Notes: generated from the sequence alone by a model not told the origin. Positions 32,845-45,729 are shown, counted from the stretch's first letter. The stretch is 64,000 bases of DNA from Apiosordaria backusii (GCA_030549205.1 JAUKTV010000006.1:2746501-2810500), one strand, 5' to 3'. Numbers and translations: made by a program.

Positions 32845-35557
32845 ATTATCACTTCTGAGGAAGAGGAGGAACCCCGCATGAGAGATACTGGGGTTGGATG
32901 CTCCCATCCGGCGTTGAATGAAAGTTTCAAGAAGAGATGTCTTTGCTTACCGTCTTGTTAGCAAACCTGATTGTTTTGGTTACGATTATGCTCTGCGAAG
33001 TGTGGAACGGATTGGTATTCGGCAACTCAAAGGCCACCGACGCGAGATCTTCGGTTCAGCTCACAAGTGAACAGACAAGCGTGGGGGTTACGCAAATAAC
33101 ACAGTGCGAGAGATGACCTATGTGGCTAAAGCGGACCTTGCTGCATGCGCTTGACTTTAACCGGTTAGCGTGGTGCAGGAGTGGGTCGAGTGACTTGCTT
33201 CGAGGTCCAGATTGCATGGAAGTGGAGTAAGCGCCACTAACAGGTGCCGTGTCAGGTACCCCAATGTACCGCCACCGCAAGCAACAAGTTGCATTCTTGT
33301 ATAGATAAAGGGACAAGACTAAATTGACATGAGGCGTCCCTCCGTAACTTGACACCAGAGCCCATGCTTGAGCAAAAGTTAGCTCTCGTGACAGCGTTGT
33401 CTCCAGGGGTAGTCCTGCTTGCAACTGGCAGGTGGCGTAATGCTGGTCTGTCGCTTACACACCTCTGGGACCGCCAAGGACGGATGGACGGATGTGCTAC
33501 ATGAGTCACTGCAAAACCCTGGGAATCGAGCGAGACCTGCATCCCAGACGATATATCTGGGACAATGTAGCATGAAAGAAGGAGGATTGGATCGGTAACA
33601 TATCCATTAGAATGTGATAGCTGCAACTAAACTAACCTCCAACAGCGCACCCAACATTTAAGTTCTCTGTTGGGTCTTCGCCTCCTGGAGTCTTTGGCCC
33701 GGGGGCCGATGAAACGGAGCGGACCAGCAACAGAGAACCGCTCTTTTTTTTGTAATTCCAATAAAATCGCCATGACGTCCACTCCCAAACCGGAATGGTT
33801 GCCATAACGCATTGTGGCAAGTGACTGTCGAGAATGATATTTGTATAGCCGAGTCCTAAGAAGACGACGGTTAAAGTGAATGCAGCGAACGAGGTGGCGG
33901 CAGCGCTCCAAAAGCGGTACTGTCCGGCACAGTTGAGAAAGCTCGGTAGGGTTATCGTATCGAAAAAGATAGCAATATAAGTAAAGACAAGAGAAGCCTA
34001 AACGAGAGGATGGCCATGCTTGAAATTAAGCTAGAGTCCCAAGCCAAAGCAAACAAGTTGGAGGAATCTAGCTAGGAACCAAAGACATGTGCGACGGCCG
34101 GTCTCTTCAGAACGACTCCTTATAAGAGGATAAGCAATTACAGCATTCTGCAGGTCCATTATTAGCGCTAAAACATCGGGTTGGAGCTTCGGGTAATTAC
34201 GCTTACCTCTCCGGTAGCAATAGAGATAAATATAATAACCTTCTACCCCTTACCGAAGTGGCGTGACGCAATGTCGGACTTCACTACCGTAACGATAATA
34301 AGAGATAAAGTCGCTACGAAGAGTAGCGTAAAGTATATAAAGGCTGCCCACTTCGATGTCCTTTTCCGGCCCTTGTGGTAAGGGAAAGCGCATGACAGTA
34401 TCGCATAGAAAAGAAGAGGAAGAAGAACAAGATAAAAAGACGAGAGTAAGCGAGTGTTAGTAACCCAGTCTATGATGGTAGATGGTTTACTAGGTGGTTA
34501 TAGAGAAATTCCATTCTTCTTGGGGATGTTATCTTTAAACCTCCTCAAGTACCTCGCGCTACGGCGATTTGGCTGGCAAGGATTACTCTGCCGCGGAGCT
34601 TCCCTTGCATCTGGGTGGGTACTGTACAGTGCACCCTGGCCACGCCAAGTCCGGAGTGTATCGTGGGGATTTTGGTGCAGCTGCTGTGTGTTTAGTCCTC
34701 GAGTATGACTGCCGGCAGCGCGCTCTGTGGCAGGCTGAGATTATAATAACTTAGCGAGTCTGTATCCGAGTAGATACGGCCTTGGTGTATAATAGGAGGC
34801 ATAGTTCCGTCCTCTTTGCTTTAAAAGATGCTTTTCCAAGCCATTGAATAAACACAGCCATATTACTAGACTTGGAGGCCCAGCAAACGCTCCTTGCCCA
34901 TCACAATGCTATCTGCCACCCTACTAGGCGTGCGGCTAGTGTGCTATCCCGGATTACTCGAAACAACTATGTTGCGTTTCCAACTTACCTCATTTTAGCA
35001 CTCCTCTCCGCTAGTCTACCCGCAGTTCTACCGAGGTTCCTACCATCTAAGGACCCCATTATATACATTATAGTTTATCTAGTTTTAATATATTACGGAA
35101 AGCAAGTTTACCTTTAAACGATAATTTATATAGACATACAGATCTAAGTTATTTTAAAGGATTCGAACTTAGAATTAAATTAAATTAAGGTATTAACAAA
35201 ATCGAAGGTACTCGATAGCTTTATTTTTACAATTCTCTTTAATGTCTTTCCAATATTTAACAGCCTATATAAACTTCTATTTAAGCCCAATATACTTATT
35301 ATTTATACTACTATTATCGCGGTTTCTTTCTTAATAGCATTTTTTCATATTTTCGATTAGAATATTTTTTTTCTAAAAGACTTAAGAGGCGAGGATAGAA
35401 AGAAACTGGATACAAGTTATTTACGATATTTTAAAGTTATTACTAACTAATAATACTTTATAAATTAAAATAGAGATTAACTTAAAAACTTACTACTTAT
35501 TAGGAAAAATATATATCGGTAAAGTAAAGAAAGTTTAATTTTATTACCTATTAAAAG
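32845..35557. other. Gap leading into the retrotransposon
   Basis: 32,845-34,000 has normal composition and no gene that I can support. From about 34,020 the sequence becomes progressively TpA-rich, with a spared piece at 34,480-34,760. From 35,100 it is typical RIPed DNA up to the LTR. Confidence 0.4.
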
Positions 35558-36381
35558 TGTTAAACTAAGTCCCTGTGAGGCCTAAGTTTACAGTAGGTAG
35601 CTGCTATTATACTACGTAGTGGAAGCTTAAGTGGAAAAGCCTACCCGTCAGCTGCCCGGTACCTTACTTCACTGCAGGGCTATTCAAAGGCCTGTATCCC
35701 ACTAACCAGTAGGCCAAACTGCCTGTAATTTTATATTCAGGCTACTAAGGCCCACTACTATAGGCAGTACAAGTGGCCTAACCCTAACCCTATAATGACC
35801 CGCACTTTGGGTTAAGGGTGTCGGGTTTCGCAGCCCTTTTTATATAGCCGTAAGTCGATTATTAGAGAGCTATAAACCACGCTAACTTAACTGCCTAGAA
35901 GACCTATAGTTAACTACTGGACTAGCCAAATTGGCCTAGAATTAGTAGGCCTATAGTTAAGTAAGTATATTACTACTATACTAAATTATAGGCCTGTAAG
36001 CCCTATAGGTCTGGAGTTACAGAGAGCTTAGCAAGTGGTTTATAAGGCTTAGCAAACCTTAAGATTAACCAAGCCGTACTCTGGCCTATCTACCTGCTAG
36101 GATATGCAAGGCACTATACGTTAGTCAGTAAGTATATAGTAGAGGTCGAGTATAAACTCTACTATAGAGATTATTACAGTGGATTTATAGAAGGCTAGTA
36201 TTATAATATAATTGTTTACCTATTATATTTCTATCTTACAGTATCTGCAAGGTACTATATTCTAGTACCCTAATACTAAGCTATAGATATTATATATAAG
36301 ACTTCCACTATACTATAAGCTAATATATAAGTACTAAGTACAGGGCTCTTAAGCTTATAATTGGCTATATCTATTCTAATA
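35558..36381 (+). repeat. 5' LTR of the Copia element
   Basis: 824 bp from TGTTAAACTAAGTCCC to CTATTCTAATA, matched over its whole length by 42,322-43,145, mostly differing by C/T and G/A transitions. Its outer (5') part keeps more C and G than the same part of the other LTR. It contains CCTAACCCTAACCC at about 35,779. Confidence 0.93.
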
Positions 36382-36394
36382 AGTTATAAGCTTA
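36382..36394 (+). promoter_or_regulatory. Putative primer-binding site, half-tRNA type
   Basis: Immediately after the 5' LTR comes AGTTATAAGCTTA. Copia-type elements often prime with the anticodon arm of initiator tRNA-Met, whose complement reads GGGTTATGAGCCC. The match GTTATAAGC to GTTATGAGC needs a single TpG-to-TpA change, as RIP makes. Confidence 0.45.
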
Positions 36395-39189
36395 GAAGAT
36401 ACTTAGCTAGATTATAGGCTTATAAGCTTAAGCTTAAAGCCTTCTATAAATAACGGCTTAAGCTACTATAGATTATACTATAAGTAGGCTATAAAATTAC
36501 TAATTTTAAAGCCTACCTATTAAGGTGAGGTTTTAAGGTAAAGACTAAGCTTGCCTTACCTTTATTAAGTTTTCTAAAGGCCTATAAAGGTTTAAATTTA
36601 CACCTGCTATTAAATTTATTATACCGTGAGGCATATAAAAATTAAGCTTAATAGAGTACTAAAGGCCTATAAACTATAAGCTTATAAAAGCTAGAAATAG
36701 CCTCTTACTTTAACCGTAACTAAGTAGATAGTTCTATAAATCCTAAAGGTAGGTAAAACAGTAAGAAGGTAAAGCGACCTTCTTAACTATTACTATTATT
36801 AGTAGTTATAATACTTTACTATATAAAATAGAACCTATTCTTTAAGGTTCTTAAGTACTATAGACCTAGCTCTTTTATTATAAAAGTAAACTATAGTTAA
36901 AGCCTTAGTTAAAAACGGTATTAAGCTAAGGTCTTAAAGCCCTATAGAATACTTTAATAGTAAATATACCAAGCCCCCTATAGATTTAAAAATATAAAAT
37001 ATAGAGCCTAAGCAAGGGCCTTCTAGAAGGAAAGAATCAGTAGATTCTTACTGTATATAAGCCTTTACTATTTAATTAAGGGAGTAAGAAGCTTAGATTT
37101 AATAGTTATAAAGCGCTATAATTAAAGTAGTAGAGTAAATTAAGCTTTTAATAGTAGTTTAAAGTACTTTAAAATAGCTTAAGGCTACTATAACTACTCC
37201 TTTAATAGTAGTTAAAACCATATATATAGAAGCTACAGTAGCCTATTAGTTAAAGTTTAAAGCTAATAGTAGTTCCGCTAAGGTCCTTTATACTACTATA
37301 GCCATTAAGATAACTAAAAAGGTCTATAAATTTTCTACTAACTAAAAGCTTATAGACCTTAAGAATTTCGATCTATAGAAATAGGGCTTAAATATTATAC
37401 TATATACTATTAATATAGCTACTTTTATAGAGGATCCTATTATAGTAGCCTTTTAAAGTAATACTAAATAGGCCTTACTATTAATATTACTTTAAAATAG
37501 TATAGCCTTAGGCCTTTAGGCTTTTATTTTATAGTAAATAAGCCCTATTAAAGCCTATAAACTACGTATTTAGAGGTATTTCTATAGTACTAAATTATAG
37601 TAAAGGAACTTCTATAGGAAATACCACTCCTTAAACTTCTACTAATTTATAGACTTTTTAATAGACTTTAACGTTAAGTTCTTTAATATAGTTAACTGGC
37701 TTATACTAACTAGTATTAACCTCTAAGCTATAGATTAAGTAAATTAATACCTATAGACTATAGAAAAGAGCTTTCTATAGTAAACTAAAAGGTAATAAAA
37801 TATTATATAGATAACTAAAGTATTAAGTTAAAATACAGATACTATTGACCTAAGCTTTTTAATAGTAGACCTTTTAAAAGAACAGTATATTCCAGCCTTT
37901 ACTACCGTTAAAAGCATAGTTTATAAAAGTAAAGAAGGCCTTTATAAAAGTACTAAAAAGAAGGTTTTCTTAAGTAAAAAGCTTAAAAGTAATAGCAATA
38001 GTAGCCTTAGTAGCCTTAGTAGCTTTCCTTAAAAGAAAAAGAAGAAAAGCTTTAAAAGGCCTAAAGGCCTTAAAAAAAGGCTTAAAGCTAAAGATTTATT
38101 TACCTATATAGTAAGCTTTTATAATTTAGCTTTAGGGGTCTTTAAAGACTTTAATAGTAATGATAGTAATAAAGGTACTTATATAGTACTTATAGGGCCT
38201 ATTAAAAGCATTAAAGATAAGGCCTTAATAGTGCTTTCTTTAAAGGATGCCCTTCTATATAATATTAAGTTTATTAACTATATTATTAACAATCGAAAAT
38301 AGTTTACTAACTATAAACTTAATAATAGCTTATTAAAGACAATTTATATAAAAGGAGGTCTCCTAATGCTTAAAGGCTTTAAAATTACTGTATTTACAGT
38401 ACTTTTATAAAAAGAACCTTTTAAATATACTAAGTTTAAGCTTAAAAATGCTCTATATATTCTTTAGTTTAACATTAACCTTTTTAATAGTATACTATAC
38501 TATAAAGCTAGCAGTTAGGTTAAAAAGAAAGTACTGTATAGGCCTAATAAGGCTTCGATAGTAGTATTCGATTTTAAAGCTTTAGGCTTTTTTTTAAAAT
38601 TATAAAGAGTAGAGAGGCCTATTATTTACTATAATGTAAGTTTTAACGTTATTAATTAAAAGTGAAAATTAATAGTAGAGCTTTTTAATAGGCCTTTATC
38701 CTAAAAGGATAGCTATTTAAAGGTCGATTTAGACCTTTAAAGGCCTAGTAATAGGCCTATAGAGCTAAATAGTAATAGTATTATTAACTTTAATTCAAAT
38801 GTTTAAAAGGTAAAGCCCTATAGGCTTAAAAGGTCTAAATAAGGCTATAAAGAAAGCCGTAATTAGGATATACTTAGAAGAATAAAGCTCTATTAGCCTA
38901 TAGAAGGCCCTAATAACTTAAGTAACCTTAGCTTTAAAGGATTTAATTAAAGTAGACTTACTAAAAAGCTTTATTAGCCTATAAAAGGCTTTAATAGCTT
39001 AAATAACCCTAGCCTACTTAGTTAAAAAGAGATTTAAAGAGGCTATATATTTAAAGAGGCTATTAAAAATATCTCTAATACTACTATAGACTATTATAGT
39101 AAATTACTTTAAATAGTACTAAAATAGTATATTAAGTTAGGTTATATAGGCCTAATATTATTAAAAAAGACCAGTAAAATTACTATTAG

Positions 39190-40010
39190 GCTTTTAAATT
39201 TAAATTAAATAAAAAAAGTAGATTTTTAATACTTAGCCTATAATAAAGTTAAAGTAATAAAAAGGCTTTAAATTTTTACTATTCTAGACTTACTTAAGGT
39301 TTTAGGTTCTATTAAAGGCAATACTTTTAAAATCAAGCCTATACCCTATAATAAGCTTTTTATAATATTAATTTTAGTAGACTGAAAATCCTAGTTTAAG
39401 TAGGCCTTTTATTTATTAAACGTTAAAGGACTAACTATATTAAGTACTATAAAAGGCTTTTTTAAAAGCTTAAAGAATCGCTATAACCGGTATTCTATTT
39501 ATTTTTACTATAACGGTAAAAAAGAAATTAATTACAAATTATAAGCTTAGTTTTCTATTAAAGGCATTGAATTTTCTACTTCTAAGCTCTATATTTATAA
39601 ATAAAATAGCCTAATTAAACATTCTATTAGAGTATTTTTAAATCGGTTATAGGCTATAATAATATTATTATAGCTTCTTTAATACTTATAGTACTATATA
39701 GCACCTATAGTACTTAAATTAATTAACTATATAGTAGTTAATAATAGGGACCTTACTTTTTACTAAATACTTTATAATAAATTAAAGCCTTTCCTTTCTT
39801 ATAAGCTAAATTTAAGCCAGTTTAAGGCTATAGGTTTCTTTATAAAGCTCCTTATTTCTATTAAAAAAAGGTCTAAAGTTCTAAAGCTATAAGCCTATAT
39901 AGAGCCTAGTAAGCTATTGGCTGTCTTTAAAAGTAAGACCTATTAAATATAGATACTAGCTAAAAGAGTAATAGTAAAATCTTCCTTTATTAATATAGTA
40001 AACAAGCCTA
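39190..40010 (+). pseudogene. Copia integrase relic
   Basis: The broken frame reads KGLTILSTIKGFFKSLKNRY, a zone resembling the substrate/DDE core (EFSTSKLYIYK), then IKHSIRVFLNRL and YIAPIVLKLINYIVV. These correspond to the family features around the core Glu and the downstream 'hxxAPxxxxxxNxxV' helix. Stops replace Gln and Trp positions. Confidence 0.75.
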
Positions 40011-40559
40011 CTGTAATTTAAAGTATTACTACTATTTTAAAAAAGGATTTAAACCGAGAAAAGGTAGAGCTACTATAATTAGTAAATAAAGATAGCAACT
40101 TATACTTTAAAAAATCTGACTTAACCAGCCGGCTAAGTTTAAAACTTTATCGGCAAGCTAACCCTGAAGAATTCTCTAATAGTAAGTTAATTTATAGACC
40201 TACTATAATTTAAAAGGCTATAATTAATAGTAGTTTAAAGCCTTTTAATAGGCCTATTATAGGCTTTAAGGCCAGCCTAGAACCTTCTATTAAAGACTAC
40301 TTACTAATAAAAGTAGAAGAACTATATTAAAATGTAAATAAAGATATTAAAATAGGCATTAGCTAATTTATTAAATCAATATTAATTAAGGCTAAGGCCT
40401 ATTACTATAGGGTTTTTAAGGGTCCTTTTAATACTAATTTACTACCTTAAATACTAAAATAAGTACTGAAAAACCTTGAAAAATCCTATTAACTAAAGGC
40501 TATATATAGTAAATTTAAGTAAATAGTTAACTAAAGAACCTTTAAGTTCTTTCCTTAAA

Positions 40560-41200
40560 GCGCTTTCTTTAAAGACTATATACTACTAACTAGTAGGTTA
40601 ATATTATATAAAAAGACCGATAAAGAAAATAAGCTTTTAAAGTTTAAGGCTAGGCTAATTATTAAAGGATTTTTATAAAAAGAAGGCTTAGATTTTATAA
40701 AGACCTTTACTTCTATTATTATACTATCTATTTAGTATATACTATTAGTTATAGCGGCTTTATTAAATTAAGAAATAGAATAGATCGATTTTATAAGGGC
40801 ATTTTTTAATAGCTATTTAAAAAAGGAAAATTATATAGCTATATTTAAAGGCTTTTATAAATTCTATTAAAAAGCAGACTTAACTATTAAAGTAAAACTA
40901 TATAAGTAAAGCTTTAAGCTTAAAATTAGCTAAATAATTTGCCTTTCTAAAGCCCTATATAGCCTAAAGTAAAGCCTTAAACTTTAGTAAACTAAACTTA
41001 TTAAGCTATTAAAAGAAAAGGGTTTTATAATACTAATTTCTAACTTTACTGTCTTCTATAATTCTAAGGTTAGGATTTTTATAGTAACCTATATTAATAA
41101 TTGTTTAATTATAGGCTTTAATAAGGCCTATATTTAACGGCTTAAAAAAAGCTTAAATAAGGTCTACTTAATAGAAAATAAAGAGCTGGCTTCCTTCTTT
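40560..41200 (+). pseudogene. Copia reverse transcriptase relic
   Basis: Readable motifs in order are LLKFKARLIIKGFL, stop, KEGLDFIKTF; IDFIRAFFNSYLKKENYIAI; and YINNCLIIGFN. The last is the YVDD catalytic box with both Asp codons changed to Asn (GAx to AAx). These are the hallmark Ty1/Copia RT blocks and place the enzyme beyond doubt, while the active site is destroyed. Confidence 0.88.
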
Positions 41201-42308
41201 TTAAGTATTTAAATAATAAGGGATAAACGTTGCTTTCTTCTATAGCTTAGTTAAGCTTAGTATATATAGGAGGTAATTAAGACCTTTAACTTCGAAAATA
41301 GCTGTAAAATATTAATTTCCTTATAGTTTAAAATAGTAGCTTAATATAAAGACCTTAAATTAAAAGAAAGCCCTATAAGTAAGTTAGATTATATACTATT
41401 CTAATATATAATAGATACTATAATATCTTTAATAATCTAAATAAGGCCTAATATTGCTTTTACAGTATAGTAGCTTTTAAAGAGTATATAGTAACTTACT
41501 ATAGTAAGCTTAAACACTACTAAAAACCTTTTAAAGTATTTAAATAGTATAGAGAATTTAATAATTGCTTATAGTTATAATATTATTAGACTTATTAAAA
41601 AGGAAGATACTATAGTACCTATAGGCTTTATAGATTTAAACTTTATAAAGGACTTAAAGGACTTAAAATCTACCTATAGCTTTATATTTAAAATAGCCAG
41701 AGGCTTTATAAGCTAGAAATTAAAGAAGGCTTGTACTATAAGCTTCTCTACTTTAAAGGCTAAAACTAATGTACTTACTAAGGCTATTTATAAGGCTTTA
41801 TAAATTAGAGGGGTCTATAAGGAGCTAAGGTATACCTTAGTAGGCTCTACCTTACTATATAATAATAATATTAGCTTTATAACTACTGCCTATAACCTAG
41901 CCCTTTATAATTGTATTAAGTATATACTATTAAAATACTATTAGGTTAGAGAGTAAGTTAAGGCACTATAGGTTACTATTAACTACTTAAATACTAAATG
42001 AATGCCAGCTAATAGGCTAATTAAACTATTGGCTAGTTAAAAATTTAAGACCTTTATAGGTCTTTTAGGCTTAAGGAATAGGCCTATAGAGGAAAAGTTA
42101 ATAAAGGAATAAATTAAAAAACTACCCTCTCTATATTTAATTTTCCTTTATAAATTAGCTTATAAAAGTAGTTACTTAACGCTTAAATATATAGGCCTCA
42201 ATGCTTTATACACTTTATATTTTAGTTTTTTAATTAGCCAGTTAGTTTATTAGTTTTAGCTTACTACGGTAGGCCTTAAATTTAAATCTAGGCCTATCAC
42301 TTACTATA

Positions 42309-42321
42309 AGCAGAGAAGAGA
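42309..42321 (+). promoter_or_regulatory. Polypurine tract of the Copia element
   Basis: AGCAGAGAAGAGA ends directly against the TGTTA of the 3' LTR, the expected site of plus-strand priming. It is nearly all purine and survives RIP because it lacks most CpA targets. Confidence 0.65.
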
Positions 42322-43145
42322 TGTTAAACTAAGTCCCTATAAGGCCTAAGTTTACAATAAGTAGCTGCTATTATACTACATAGTAGAAGCTTAAGTAGAA
42401 AAGCCTACCTATCAGCTACCCGGCACCTTACTTTACTGCAGGGCTATTTAAAGGCCTACATCCCACTAACCAGTAGACCAAACCGCCTGTAATTTTATAT
42501 TTAGGCTACTAAGGCCTACTATTATAGGCAGTATAAGTGGCCTAACCCTAACCCTACAATAACCTACACTTTAGGTTAAAGGTATCAGATTTCACGGCCT
42601 TTTTTATATAGCCGTAAGTCGATTATTAAAGAGCTATAAACTACGCTAACTTAGCTGCCTAGAAGACCTATAGCCAACTACTGGACTGGCTAAATTGGCC
42701 TAGAATTGGTAGGCCTATAGTTAAGTAGGTATATTACTACTATACTAAATTATAGGCCTGTAGGCCCTGTAGGTCTAAACCTACAGAGAGCTTAGCAAGT
42801 AGTTTACAGGGCTTAGCAAACCTTAAGGTCAACCAAGCCGTACTCTAGCCTATCTACCCGCTAGGATATACAAAGCACCGCACGTTAGTCGGTAGGTATA
42901 TAGTAGAGGTCGAGTACGAACCCTACTATAGAGATTATTACAGTAGATTTATAGAAGGCTAGTACTACAATATAATTGTTTACCCACTATATTTCTATCC
43001 TACAGTACCTGCAAGGTACTGTATTCTAGTACCCTAGCACTGAGTTATAGGTATCACGCATAAGACTTCCGCTGCACTGTGAGCTAGTGTGTAAGCACTA
43101 ATTACAGGGCCCTTAGGCCTGTAATTGGCTATACCTATTCTAATA
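42322..43145 (+). repeat. 3' LTR of the Copia element
   Basis: 824 bp, partner of 35,558-36,381. Its outer (3') part keeps CpA and CpG words (for example ATCACGCATAAGACTTCC near 43,052) that are TpA in the other LTR, whereas its inner (5') part is the more mutated copy. Confidence 0.93.
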
Positions 43146-43540
43146 AAAAATATCTAATCTTCTTTATAATTTATATAATTAAATTTCTTTAATTAAATAA
43201 TCTTGGTATAAAGCTAAGTACCGTTATTTTAAAAGATACTCTATTATTAGGAACTTCCTTTATTAAAATTAATAAAAGTTAGATTATAGTACGGCTATAG
43301 ATTTTATTTTTATTAAGGAATTAGGTAGGCGATAGGTAAAATATTATAAATATGTGACTAGCTGTGCCTTAAATTGTAGCATTTGCTTATATTATATCCT
43401 CGGATCTGTACCTTCTTAGTTACAGAGTAGGAGTAAGTAGAGGTTATAAAAGATATTTTCTGAGATAATTTTATATTTACCCTTTCCCTATATACCGCAT
43501 TTATATTCGGATATATTACCTACCCCTACCATATTAATTT

Positions 43541-43752
43541 AATCTTTTTTACCTTTCTTATCTTTCTTACCTTTTTTACCTTTATTACCCCTCTTACCTT
43601 TATTACTTTTATTACTTTTATTACCTTTATTACTTCTATTACCTTTATTATCTTTATTACCTTTATTACCTTTATTGCCTTTATTGCCTTTATTGCCTTT
43701 ATTGCCTTTATTGCCTTTATTGCCTTTATTGCCTTTGTTACCTTTATTGCCT
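43541..43752 (+). repeat. Pyrimidine-rich 9-bp tandem array (TTTATTGCC / TTTATTACC)
   Basis: About 200 bp of tandem TTTATTRCC units, regular at the 3' end and degenerate at the 5' end. TTACC units (5' side) and TTGCC units (3' side) are segregated, which fits RIP-type G-to-A change of the older copies. Confidence 0.85.
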
Positions 43753-44432
43753 GTCCTTTTTTTTCTCTATATATAAGCTAATTATAGAATAGCACGTTTT
43801 CTAGTTTATTTAACTGTTCTTTAATGTACTTTAGACTCGTCTGTGCGGCCTAAAGTTAGAATGGGTAAAGTTTATAGTATCGGACCTCTGAGATAATACC
43901 GATAGGATATTCTTTGAGGAAGGCCATTTCCTTGCTTGGCTTGCTTTGTATTGAGCCCGAGATGCTATAAAGAAGCGGTAAAAGTTTGACGGCAAGTTGT
44001 CGGTAGTTAAGGCGCTTATTGAGCTAGATAGATGGAGTCCTATTATTATAAGGAAAGCTGTGAATATGGTTGTAAAGATTATCTGGGCTAATAAGAATGT
44101 ATTGAAAGCTATAAGCGCGATATATAAGAAAGTCAATCTTACGGGTATATATCTGATACTATATTGATTGTCTGTAATAACTAACTATAACCGCAACTTC
44201 AGGTCTCAAGTTCGATCTTTTACTGTCTAATCTATCCGCTAACACTACAACACCGCTACATCAATAGAATTTTCTAGACCGATCTCCGTTAGAGGGTGTA
44301 TAAGACTAATCCCTGACAATTGGGTCTAGCTCCAAATTATACCGATGTCCTGCCGACACGCCCTGTGAACACTCTCTATATGAAAGTCTACAATAGCCCC
44401 TCGAGGGCGTCGACAGAATACCTTTGTAACCA

Positions 44433-44930
44433 ATGACCTTTGCCTATCTGTCACTAGAAAATGCCTGCAAAGTCTTCCTACCTTTACTCTTAGAGTCAAT
44501 AAGGAAAAGTAAATGGGATGATGATAGTGAGGTCATTGATATAGTAATCATGCTATTATCAGGGCTTCCTATTACCAGTTTTCGGAGCCAGATTATAATA
44601 GGTATTTTTAACGATAGATTAGCAAAGCTTACTCCAAAATTGATAGGGTAGGAGGGGTAGAAGGCTAGTTATTCTATTTTAATTGCTTAAAGTTGCCAGT
44701 AGTAAATAGAATCTTTAAATTAGATACTTTTCTTTAATAGAATAGTATCGGGCTGCTGTATAGGTACGTTTTAGGAAATAGTAGGAGATAAAGTATTTAA
44801 GCTTTTAAAGAATGATCAAGCGGCTGTGTTAGCATCAGGGCTGGATATAAACGATGAACTGCGGAAGGTTAAATGGGTATCTATATTTTTTGGGAAATAT
44901 GCTAGCGAATTTAGAATTGTTTTAGTTTCC
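44433..44930 (+). pseudogene. Unidentified RIPed coding relic
   Basis: One plus-strand frame begins at ATG 44,433 and reads 72 residues (LENACKVFLPLLLESIRKSK, SEVIDIVIMLLSGLPITSFR, GIFNDRLAKLTPKLIG). After several TAG/TAA codons it continues in the same frame with FKLLKNDQAAVLASGLDIND and LRKVKWVSIFFGKYASEFRI. The stops are of the Gln/Trp-to-stop type. Continuity of a protein-like frame over about 500 bp argues for a dead gene. I do not recognise the family. Confidence 0.4.
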
Positions 44931-45132
44931 TTTCTATTACTGGGTATAAGATTAAAGAAACTCTTATTAATATAACACGTCGCCTTTATCCTTTTAACTT
45001 AACTTTACTTTCTACTCTTCTGAATTACAATATTACTTCTTACTTTACTTTACCTTGCCTATTATAAAGCCTATACTGTTTTATAGGAGTATGGGGGTCT
45101 TTTGTTAGATAGATAAGTAAGAACGATTTATG

Positions 45133-45330
45133 CTAGTATATGTTTTGACCTTTGCTATCTACAACTGTAGGGTACTTTTCGGCGTTGGTAAAGAACTCGT
45201 CGTGCTTAGTCAAGCTTTCGACTTTAAAGATAGCTACTGGGGTGCCTGTTATTAGGTAATCTGCGCATGCGATGTGAAACCGGAACCTATGGAGAACCAA
45301 CGAACTTTTTGGTGACTGCTGCTCTGCCAT
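45133..45330 (-). CDS. Hypothetical protein, 65 aa, possibly a truncated relic
   Basis: An ATG at 45,330 opens a 65-codon frame with ordinary composition (SSLVLHRFRFHIACADYLIT, VAIFKVESLTKHDEFFTNAE). After its TAG the frame continues open for about 33 codons. The 3' side is RIPed, so the TAG may be a converted Gln codon and the original protein longer. No domain is recognised. Confidence 0.35.
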   Translation of the reverse strand: MAEQQSPKSSLVLHRFRFHIACADYLITGTPVAIFKVESLTKHDEFFTNAEKYPTVVDSKGQNIY

Positions 45331-45729
45331 TATGAATGTGATGACGAGATGGACGAGAGGGATATTTGACTTGGAAAAGTATATTGATGCGAAGAATGTG
45401 TTTAAAGCTGGCAGCTTTTTTTTACACAGTCAGGCAACGACAGTAAGGCTCTGACGTTGCGCGAACTATTTGTGCGATGGGTTGATAAGCGTTATCGATA
45501 ACGATAAGAGCGAGGGAAACGGGCCCAACAACGTTGGCGGGGAAATATCATGTGACGTATCAACACGGAACGCTTGCAGAACTGACTGCTTCAAGATCAA
45601 CGCATAGATATTTGCAATTTGTGAGACGGACACCAGGAAACTCAAAAAAGGCCAATTCATCCCGGCTCGGTCATCAATCTTCCGAGTCAGACTTGTTATA
45701 TATGCTACCTCAGACAACAAGGAATGCAT

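Larger units (their letters stand above)
35558..43145 (+). mobile_element. Complete Ty1/Copia LTR retrotransposon, RIP-inactivated (7588 bp)
   Basis: Two direct repeats of identical length (824 bp) flank 5940 bp of internal sequence. Each begins TGTTA and ends TAATA, i.e. TGTTA...TAACA before RIP. The 5 bp outside are AAAAG on the left and AAAAA on the right, which fits a target-site duplication. Internal plus-strand frames, broken by TAG/TAA, follow the Copia order: a gag-like part, a protease region (38,260-38,600), integrase (39,190-40,010), reverse transcriptase (40,560-41,200) and RNase H (41,380-41,800). Integrase preceding reverse transcriptase identifies Copia rather than Gypsy. A primer-binding site follows the left LTR and a purine tract precedes the right LTR. 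No frame could be translated today. Confidence 0.93.
43146..45132. other. RIPed gap with microsatellite and coding relics
   Basis: TpA-rich DNA to about 43,540, then the 43,541-43,752 microsatellite. A minus-strand frame at 43,831-44,133 reads a hydrophobic, TM-like N-terminus and a basic tail but has no ATG (TTG at its 5' limit). A plus-strand relic at 44,433-44,930 is listed separately. The rest shows nothing recognisable. Confidence 0.4.

Noticed and set aside
43831..44136. Minus-strand hydrophobic frame
   Set aside because: No ATG at its start (TTG), no partner exon and RIP-biased composition; mentioned only in the gap entry.
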